Assembly (NCBI GenBank): GCA_019348095.1
Contig: JAHWKC010000173.1
Span: 1-5,510, forward strand
Direction of reading: 5' to 3'
Length of the DNA stretch: 5,510 nt
Origin: Pseudomonadota bacterium
GTDB lineage: Bacteria > Pseudomonadota > Gammaproteobacteria > Xanthomonadales > Xanthomonadaceae
In this document: one piece after another, positions 1 to 4,803 of the stretch
How the letters are laid out: every line of letters starts with the position of its first letter
How positions within the stretch are numbered: position 1 is the stretch's first letter
Notes under the pieces: generated by a model
The model's input: the letters and a program-made list of their open reading frames with translations, nothing else
Databases searched by the model: none
What the model was told of the DNA's origin: nothing
Translations under genes and position numbers: made by a program

Positions 1-1756
1 CGACCTCGGCTTCGGCGCCGTTGAAGCGCGCATCGTCCTGCGTCCACGACCGCACCGGCAGCCCATCCTCGACGAGACCGGTGTCGGCCAGGTAGACGAA
101 GTCGTCGAAGCGCACGTGGTAGAGCTGTGCGCCGATGCGCAGCGGGCCGGTGTGCCAGTGCAGGCCGAACTCGGCGCGGTTGGCGGTCTCCACGCCGAGC
201 CGCGGGTCGCCCAGCTCGATGCTGCCGGTGGCGACGTGCAGGCCGTTGGAATACAGCTCCTCGGCGGTCGGCGAGCGCTGCGCGCGGTCCAGTCCGATCG
301 AGACGTGGAACGGCTCGCTGAAGTTCCAGCGCAACGCGGCCGAGGCGCTGAGGGTCTCGAACGCGCGGTCCGGCCCGATCGCGGTGGCATCGTCGACATC
401 GACCCGGTTGCGGTCGTGGCGCGCGCCCAGCTCGACCATCGCGCCGCCGCCGTTCGCGCCGTCGAACAGCCGGCGCTCGCCGATCCAGAACACGCCGGCG
501 TCGCGTGACTCGGAGCCGGGTACGAACGCCTCCGCGCCGATCGCCAGGAAATCGCGTTGCGAGAACTGCGCACCGAGCGCGCCGTCCCAGCCCGCCAGCG
601 GCTGGTGCACCAGCTCCATCCGCGCCTCGATGCTGTCGTTGTCGAACACGGTGCCGACCTCGTCGCCCTCGAATTCGGTGTGGGTATAGACGGTGTTGGC
701 GAGCTTCACCCGCAGCGATTGGAGTGCCCCCCCGAGCGTACCGAGGTCGTTCAGGCCGCCGCGGATCTCGCTGCGGCGCTGGTCCATGACGATGCGGACC
801 GCGCCTTCCTCGCCATGGCTTTCTTCCTCTTCTTCCTCGTGCTCCTCCTCGTCTTCATCGCCGTGCTCTTCGTGTTCGGCATGACCTGGCACGCCGTAGC
901 GCGTGTTGAACAAGCTGGCGCCGACGCCGATGAAGCCGCGGTCGCCGACCCAGGACAGGCCGAGCGCGCCGCTGTCGGTGCGCAACGCGCTGTTCGGAAG
1001 CACGCCCTGCTCGTCGGGGTCCGGCGTCTCGCCTTCGGACGCCAGCAGCGCCGCGCTCTCGGCAAAACCGGGAATCTCGTAGTCGCCAGTCTCGCGATGC
1101 AGTGCGTCGAAATGGAACACGAGATTGCCCGACGCCGAAGTGCCATCGAGCCGGACCATGCCGGTGCGCTCGTCGTTGACAGTGCCCGCGCGCAGCTCGG
1201 CGCGGCCTTCCAGCGGTTGCAGGGTGGTGAGTTCGGGGATGCGGCCGTCGACCACGTTGACCGCGCCGCCGATCGCGCCGCTGCCATACAGCAGTGTCGC
1301 CGGGCCCTTGAGCACCTCAATCTGGTTGGCCAGGAACGGCTCGACCGTAACCGCGTGATCGACGCTGACGGTCGACACGTCGCCGGAACTGAGCCCATCG
1401 CTGAGCACCTGCACGCGCGCGCCATCGAACCCGCGGATGACCGGCCGGCCGACGCCGGGACCGAAGTACGACGACTGCACGCCCGGCAGCTTGTTCACCG
1501 TCTCGCCGAGCGAGCTGGCCTTGGCCGCATCGAGCCGTTCGCCGGCCAGCACTTCGACCGGGCGGGCTAGATCCTCGGCGGTGCGCGCCAATGGGCTGGC
1601 CCGCACCACCACCGCATCCAGGTCGGTCGCCTCGGTGTGGCGCGGATCCTCCTGAGCCCAGAGCGCCGGGGAGACAGCCAGCAGGGCGAGATACAGCGGG
1701 GCGCGCCGGAGTGCGGCGCGTGGAGCGGAGTCGCGTCGGATGAAAGACGAATTCAT
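1..1756 (-). CDS. TonB-dependent outer-membrane receptor, ZnuD (zinc) type; C-terminus beyond left edge
   Basis: The frame is open from ATG 1756-1754 to the left edge, giving 585 residues of a protein usually near 700-750, so the last beta-strands are missing. The start is fixed by an in-frame TAG at 1768-1766; no clear Shine-Dalgarno is seen. Residues 1-34 form a signal peptide (RR...LYLALLAVSPALWA, cleavage before QEDP). A TonB box follows near 45-52 (DLDAVVVR). The plug covers about 66-175 and contains LGETVNKLPGV, GRPVIRGFDG, VDHAVTVEP, IEVLKGPATLLYGSGAIGG and VNVVDGRIPE, typical of ZnuD-like receptors. The rest is beta-barrel, ending at DDARFNGAEAEV. Residues 292-317 are an unusual His/Glu/Asp-rich stretch, expected in an external metal-collecting loop. 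The protein would take up zinc, or possibly another metal, across the outer membrane powered by TonB-ExbBD. It is divergent from the MerC-domain gene across a Zur-like box. The TonB-receptor family is certain; zinc is inferred. Heme or copper receptors are the main alternatives. Confidence 0.93.
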   Translation of the reverse strand, partial: MNSSFIRRDSAPRAALRRAPLYLALLAVSPALWAQEDPRHTEATDLDAVVVRASPLARTAEDLARPVEVLAGERLDAAKASSLGETVNKLPGVQSSYFGPGVGRPVIRGFDGARVQVLSDGLSSGDVSTVSVDHAVTVEPFLANQIEVLKGPATLLYGSGAIGGAVNVVDGRIPELTTLQPLEGRAELRAGTVNDERTGMVRLDGTSASGNLVFHFDALHRETGDYEIPGFAESAALLASEGETPDPDEQGVLPNSALRTDSGALGLSWVGDRGFIGVGASLFNTRYGVPGHAEHEEHGDEDEEEHEEEEEESHGEEGAVRIVMDQRRSEIRGGLNDLGTLGGALQSLRVKLANTVYTHTEFEGDEVGTVFDNDSIEARMELVHQPLAGWDGALGAQFSQRDFLAIGAEAFVPGSESRDAGVFWIGERRLFDGANGGGAMVELGARHDRNRVDVDDATAIGPDRAFETLSASAALRWNFSEPFHVSIGLDRAQRSPTAEELYSNGLHVATGSIELGDPRLGVETANRAEFGLHWHTGPLRIGAQLYHVRFDDFVYLADTGLVEDGLPVRSWTQDDARFNGAEAEV

Positions 1757-1785
1757 GAAGAAGGGCTACACTACGGAGACGAATC

Positions 1786-1803
1786 GAAATGTTATATTGT
1801 TTC
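1786..1803. promoter_or_regulatory. Zur-like operator between divergent receptor and MerC-domain genes
   Basis: GAAATGTTATATTGTTTC is the only AT-rich stretch in a very GC-rich neighbourhood. Its first 11 bases match one arm of the gammaproteobacterial Zur box as I recall it (GAAATGTTATA-N-TATAACATTTC). The other arm matches poorly. The site itself has partial dyad symmetry, GAAA-nnn-TATA-nnn-TTTC. It lies 29 bases from the receptor ATG (1756) and 24 bases from the MerC-domain ATG (1828), so one bound repressor could cover both promoters. The -10-like hexamers TATAAC (minus, 1796-1791) and TATATT (plus, 1793-1798) fall inside it; neither has a good -35. The Zur assignment is inferred from half-site similarity plus a ZnuD-type neighbour. 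Confidence 0.5.
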
Positions 1804-1827
1804 AAGTCGTTCCGCATCCCCCCTTTG

Positions 1828-2241
1828 ATGAGCGCCGTGCCTCCCGCCATGCCCCCATCCCAGACCGCCCTGCGCCGTGCCGACCGCGTCGGTTTCGCCG
1901 CTTCGTTCCTCTGCGCCGTGCACTGCGCCCTGCTGCCGGTGTTGCTCGGCCTGATGCCGGCGCTCGGGTTGAAGATCGGCGGCTGGATCGACTTCGACCA
2001 GGCGTTCGTGGTGTTCGCCTCGCTGCTGGGCGCGACCACGCTGGGCCTGGGCTACCGTCGCCATCGCGCGTTCCACGCCTGGGTGCTGCTGGTGCCAGGC
2101 CTACTGCTGGTGTGGGTGGCTTCGTTCACGGCGCTGCACGACCACACCACGACCCACGTGGTGATGATGACCGTCGGCGGCCTGGCGCTGGCCGCGGCCC
2201 ACCTGATCAACCTGCGCCTGACCCACGCCGCGCGCCGCTGA
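1828..2241 (+). CDS. MerC-domain inner-membrane protein, putative metal transporter
   Basis: This 137-residue protein has about four hydrophobic helices (roughly 22-47, 57-75, 84-102 and 111-128), the layout of the MerC family. The first helix carries the MerC-type metal motif C29-x-x-H32-C33 in SFLCAVHCALLP. Further histidines lie at H104, H106, H110 and H125, with H104-D105-H106 in the loop before the last helix. MerC proteins were first described as inner-membrane mercuric-ion transporters, but no merR, merT, merP or merA is present here. Divergence from a ZnuD-like receptor across a Zur-like box suggests zinc or another divalent metal as substrate; this is inference. I chose ATG 1828 because it lies downstream of the operator and yields the short N-terminus usual before the RADRxGF region. 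ATG 1789 (150 residues) has a GGAG at 1775-1778 but lies inside the operator. ATG 1849 is a third option. The stop TGA at 2239-2241 is certain. Confidence 0.85.
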   Translation: MSAVPPAMPPSQTALRRADRVGFAASFLCAVHCALLPVLLGLMPALGLKIGGWIDFDQAFVVFASLLGATTLGLGYRRHRAFHAWVLLVPGLLLVWVASFTALHDHTTTHVVMMTVGGLALAAAHLINLRLTHAARR

Positions 2242-2265
2242 CCCGCTGCGAGCCCCGCATATGCT
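2238..2265 (+). promoter_or_regulatory. possible sigma70-type promoter for the THX gene
   Basis: CTGACC (2238-2243) and TATGCT (2260-2265) are separated by 16 bases, each matching four of six consensus positions. The -35 element overlaps the stop codon of the MerC-domain gene. Transcription would start near 2272, leaving a leader of about 60 bases. The downstream gene is small, highly basic and has its own terminator, which fits an independent promoter. Readthrough from the MerC-domain gene cannot be excluded, as no terminator separates them. Confidence 0.35.
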
Positions 2266-2295
2266 AGGCTTCGCAGCCTCGCGCGCAGCCGCGCG
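2266..2295 (+). other. two small adjacent hairpins in the THX leader
   Basis: AGGCT (2266-2270) pairs with AGCCT (2275-2279) around a TCGC loop. CGCGC (2280-2284) pairs with GCGCG (2291-2295) around GCAGCC. The GGCT at 2267-2270 could instead pair with AGCC at 2287-2290, so two exclusive folds are possible. Neither has a T-tract, so this is not a terminator. Short stems are common by chance in GC-rich DNA, so any regulatory role is unproven. Confidence 0.2.
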
Positions 2296-2330
2296 ACCTC
2301 TTTAGACACTGTTTTTTCAGGAGCACGACC

Positions 2331-2519
2331 ATGGGCAAAGGCGACCGCAAGACCGCCAAGGGCAAGCGTTTCAACTCCAGCTACGGCAACGCCCGCAAGG
2401 CCGTGAGCAAGACCGCCGGCACCCCGGCCGCACCGGTGGCGAAGAAGACCACCACCACCCGGACCGCCACCAAGGCGCCGGCCAAGAAAGTGGCCAAGAA
2501 AGCCGCCGCCAAGGAATAA
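2331..2519 (+). CDS. 30S ribosomal protein THX-like, with long Ala/Lys tail
   Basis: This is a 62-residue, strongly basic protein. The N-terminus, MGKGDRKTAKGKRFNSSYGN, matches the THX (bTHX) signature MGKGDxKTxxGKxxxxSYG. In Thermus, THX is a very short peptide lying in the head of the 30S subunit. Here the core occupies about residues 1-24. A tail from about 25 to 62 is rich in Lys, Ala, Thr and Pro, with repeated KK, APAKK and VAKKAA units resembling histone H1 tails and likely disordered. The start is supported by AGGAG at 2319-2323, seven bases before ATG. The gene ends in TAA and is followed 22 bases later by a strong terminator, so it is probably monocistronic. A role in ribosome assembly or stability is expected; the function of the tail is unknown. 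Confidence 0.85.
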   Translation: MGKGDRKTAKGKRFNSSYGNARKAVSKTAGTPAAPVAKKTTTTRTATKAPAKKVAKKAAAKE

Positions 2520-2541
2520 GCGCCGCCCGACGGCGTCAGCA

Positions 2542-2569
2542 AAAAAGCCCCGCCGATGCGGGGCTTTTT
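2542..2569. terminator. strong bidirectional intrinsic terminator
   Basis: GCCCCGC (2547-2553) and GCGGGGC (2558-2564) form a perfect 7-bp GC stem around a CGAT loop. Five T follow (2565-2569). An A-tract precedes (2541-2546), so the structure can end transcription in both directions and the A/T tracts extend the stem. It closes the THX transcript. Confidence 0.93.
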
Positions 2570-2614
2570 CGTTGTGTGATCTATGCGAGCCGGCCACCGC
2601 GATCGACGTTTTTC

Positions 2615-2660
2615 GTAGGAGCGGGCCATGCCCGCGACCGCTTTCGGCCAGAAGCGGTCG
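2615..2660 (+). repeat. REP-like palindromic element with GTAG head
   Basis: GTAGGAGCGGGC starts at 2615. GCGGGC (2621-2626) pairs with GCCCGC (2630-2635) around CAT. It is followed at once by a second hairpin, CGACCGCTT (2635-2643) with AAGCGGTCG (2652-2660), a perfect 9-bp stem around TCGGCCAG. A GTAG or GTGG head followed by GGAGCGGGC...GCCCGCGA is characteristic of dispersed intergenic REP sequences in Xanthomonadaceae and Pseudomonas, which are moved by RAYT (TnpA_REP) transposases. It sits just after a terminator, the usual location. No second copy is visible in this window, so its repeated nature rests on similarity to known elements. Confidence 0.7.
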
Positions 2661-3085
2661 TGGTCAGAACCAGCCGAACGATCAGGCCCGACCGATACTA
2701 GAGATCAACGCGTTTAGTACATGCAGCTCGCACGGTCGGTATGGACAGGGCGCTACCGTCTTGCCGGGTGCCGCTGTGCTCGCTCAGGCGACACCGGTGC
2801 CGACGCAGTTCAAAGGTTCGATGCGGCGTCCTGGAACGACGAGTGCATCGGCCCCGGCGCGTTGCTCGGCCAGCCAAGCGTGCGGACCGTGACACCCAGC
2901 AGCGACGACGCTGGGGCCATGCGTGCCTGGGCCGAGATGTGGCACGGGTGCGTGCCGCAGGATCAGGGACGCGTGCACGATGCCATCCCAATCGGCCTGC
3001 TGTTATGGGGTGTCCCGGTACCGTGCGTTAGCGCGCGCGAAGATTCCGGAGCGCTGCCAACACATGACCTGAGGAGCACAAACGG
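2661..3085. other. 425-base stretch without a supported gene
   Basis: No reading frame here has a recognisable domain. The most protein-like one is on the minus strand, a GTG-initiated frame at 2978-2784 (64 residues, with pieces such as HAPVPHLGPGTHGPSVVAAG and HAWLAEQRAGADALVVPGRR). It follows an in-frame TAA at about 3004-3002, shows weaker third-position GC bias than the flanking genes and matches no family I recognise. It could be a small gene, a remnant or chance. A 6-bp hairpin (2895-2900 with 2910-2915) lacks a T-tract. The promoter of the downstream antiporter should lie here, but I cannot identify it with confidence. Confidence 0.4.
3071..3076 (+). promoter_or_regulatory. ribosome binding site of the antiporter gene
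   Basis: GAGGAG lies nine bases before ATG 3086, a strong Shine-Dalgarno sequence at acceptable spacing. It fixes that start codon for the antiporter reading frame. Confidence 0.75.
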
Positions 3086-4300
3086 ATGCAGCCGGACTTC
3101 CCGATCACCGATCTTCTGTTCCAGTTCACCCTGCTGATCGGCGCGGTGCTGTTCGTGCAAGTCGCTCTCGAACGGATCTTCATCCCTGGCCTGCTCGGCC
3201 TGCTGTTGCTCGGCATGTTGCTCGGGCCCGGGGGCGCCGGCGTGCTCGAACACGAACCGGTCGTCGACCTGTTCGGCACCGTCGGCCTGGTCTACATCAT
3301 GTTCACGGCAGGCCTGGAGATCGACCTCGACATCGTGCGCGAACATCGCGCCGAAACCTTCGGTTTCGGCGCCGCGGCGTTCGGGTTCTCGTTGGCGCTC
3401 GGCACGGCCGCCGGCTTCGTGCTCGGTCTGGAGTGGACAGCGGCGCTGCTCATCGGAACGCTGCTGTCGTCACACACCCTGGTCGCGTATCCGATGCTCA
3501 AGCGCTTCGGTCTACTGCAGAAGCACCCCGCGGTCGCCGCGGTCGGGGGGACAGTGCTGACCGACACGCTGGCGCTCGTGCTGTTGACCGTTCTGCTGCA
3601 GGCCTCGGGCGGCGACCATGGATCATTCGACCGCTGGTGGATCCCGTTTCTGCTGCTCGCTTTGCTGGCCGGCGCGTCGGCCATGCTGTTGCCGCGCCTG
3701 ACCCGCGCGCTGTACGCCCGCGAGTGGATCACGCCCACCGAGCGCTCGCTGTTCGCGCTGTTCGTGCTCCTCGGCCTCGCTGCAGCCGCCGATCTGGCCG
3801 GTGGCGAAACGATACTTGGCGCGTTCATCGCCGGCCTGTGCCTCAACCGCGTGCTCGCGGCCCATGAGGACACACGGCGTCACGTCGAGTTCGTCGGCCG
3901 CATGCTGTTCGTGCCGTTCTTCTTTGTATCCACCGGCATGCAGCTCGAACTGCAGGTGCTGACCGGCGACCTGCGCGTATGGGGAATTGCAGGCCTGATG
4001 TGCCTGGCGGTCGTTCTCGGCAAGTCCGGGGCCGCATGGGCCATCGGCGCGCGCTACGACTACCGCCGCGGCGGACGGCTGCTGATGATCGGCCTGACGC
4101 TTCCACAGGCCGCGGCCACGCTTGCGATCAGCGTGGCCGGACAGGAGGCCGGGCTACTCGACGCCTCGATCGTCGATGCGGTGATCATCGTGATCCTGCT
4201 GACCTGCGCCGCCGGGCCTCTGCTCACGCTGTTCGCCGCACGCCGAATCGAAGAGCACCCCGAGGCCCGCAGCAGTGCGGTCAACGAGCCCCGGGTGTAG
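3086..4300 (+). CDS. cation:proton antiporter, CPA2 / Na+/H+ exchanger family
   Basis: This is a 404-residue polytopic membrane protein with about 12-13 hydrophobic helices, a full Na_H_Exchanger domain. Family features are the early IPGLLGLLLLGMLLGP helix (33-48), YIMFTAGLEIDL (70-81), GTLLSSHTLVAYPMLKRFGL (124-143), GTVLTDTLALVLL (155-167), GGETILGAFIAGLCLN (from 239), MLFVPFFFVSTGM (273-285) and GLTLPQAAATLAI (from 336). D160 in the TDT motif is the likely ion-binding aspartate. It is a single Asp after Thr rather than the DD pair of electrogenic NapA/NhaA types or the QD of KefC. K313 in VVLGKSGAAW matches the conserved lysine of helix 10 in many CPA2 members. The protein exchanges Na+ or K+ for H+ across the inner membrane for pH or salt balance; which ion cannot be read from sequence. 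No RCK/TrkA-N or USP domain follows. The start is supported by GAGGAG at 3071-3076. It stands alone, not in an obvious operon. Confidence 0.92.
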   Translation: MQPDFPITDLLFQFTLLIGAVLFVQVALERIFIPGLLGLLLLGMLLGPGGAGVLEHEPVVDLFGTVGLVYIMFTAGLEIDLDIVREHRAETFGFGAAAFGFSLALGTAAGFVLGLEWTAALLIGTLLSSHTLVAYPMLKRFGLLQKHPAVAAVGGTVLTDTLALVLLTVLLQASGGDHGSFDRWWIPFLLLALLAGASAMLLPRLTRALYAREWITPTERSLFALFVLLGLAAAADLAGGETILGAFIAGLCLNRVLAAHEDTRRHVEFVGRMLFVPFFFVSTGMQLELQVLTGDLRVWGIAGLMCLAVVLGKSGAAWAIGARYDYRRGGRLLMIGLTLPQAAATLAISVAGQEAGLLDASIVDAVIIVILLTCAAGPLLTLFAARRIEEHPEARSSAVNEPRV

Positions 4301-4803
4301 CGGGCACTGGCTTGTGAACCGTCGTCGCGTTGCAGCCGCATCCGCAACGTCGCGAAGTTGACGCGGGTGAGGCCTTCGAAACCCGGATTTCCAGGGACGC
4401 ATCGATCCTGCGCGCGTCTGGCATGGCACGCGATGCGGATGAAGCGACCGTGCTGGTGCTCGGTCCACGCGGCGACCTGCGCGCCTGTGCCTCGGGTTCG
4501 CCCACCCCGGCGATTCGGACGACCGGTACGAGCGGCTCTTTGTCGCCTGCACGTCCGCTATGGGTCGATAGCGGTCGCTCTACTCTCGCTGCTGCAGGTG
4601 AACCCCATCTGGCGCCACCGCCGCCACTCTGGAACAACCGCCCGCTCCAGTCGCCGCCCTTGCGGTCGGCCTCAGACCTCCTCGACGCACGGAACGCGGC
4701 GGGGCGGCATCGATGGGCTCGCAGGTGCCCCGCCTTTTGGCCTTGGCGTCCACATCGGCTTCCCGCGTAGGCTTCGGGCTCACCCACAACGCCATCAGCC
4801 GCC
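4301..4803. other. 503-base stretch without a supported intact gene
   Basis: Several frames are open, but none has a domain I recognise and most are Arg/Pro-rich shadows. One plus-strand stretch looks coding-like if one frame change is allowed. From TTG 4330 the frame includes ILRASGMARDADEATVLVLG and GPRGDLRAC up to about 4488. The frame one base earlier continues as RLCLGFAHPGDSDDRYERLF and ends at TAG 4569-4571. This could be a decayed gene or chance. A terminator-like hairpin lies at 4698-4738. The AraC-type promoter is expected near the right end but is not evident. Confidence 0.35.
4698..4738 (+). terminator. probable intrinsic terminator with a long loop
   Basis: GGCGGGGC (4698-4705) and GCCCCGCC (4727-4734) form a perfect 8-bp GC stem around a 21-base loop, followed by TTTT (4735-4738). 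The short T-tract and large loop make it weaker than the THX terminator. Its direction fits ending plus-strand transcripts from the antiporter side before the AraC-type gene. It lies about 400 bases after the antiporter stop, which would mean a long untranslated tail or an unrecognised gene in between. Confidence 0.5.

Noticed and set aside
751..1425. Minus-strand 224-residue frame within the receptor region
   Set aside because: It is out of frame with the receptor, rich in Arg/Ser/Cys and without any domain; it is a shadow of the real gene.
116..1570. Long plus-strand open frames opposite the receptor gene
   Set aside because: They are antisense shadows of the minus-strand receptor. They contain Arg/Ala-rich or random composition, while the minus frame gives a full signal peptide, TonB box and plug motifs.
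1786..1803. Fur box reading of the AT-rich site
   Set aside because: The sequence does not follow GATAATGATAATCATTATC or the repeated NATWAT hexamers; the Zur half-site fits better and suits the neighbouring genes.
2052..2597. Minus-strand 181-residue frame across the MerC-domain and THX genes
   Set aside because: It runs through a strong terminator and two well-supported plus-strand genes, and its Gly/Ala/Leu-rich composition comes from antisense reading of the Lys/Ala tail.
2895..2915. Hairpin CCCAGC/GCTGGG as a terminator
   Set aside because: It has a 6-bp stem, a nine-base loop and no T-tract on either strand; such stems are common by chance in this GC-rich sequence.
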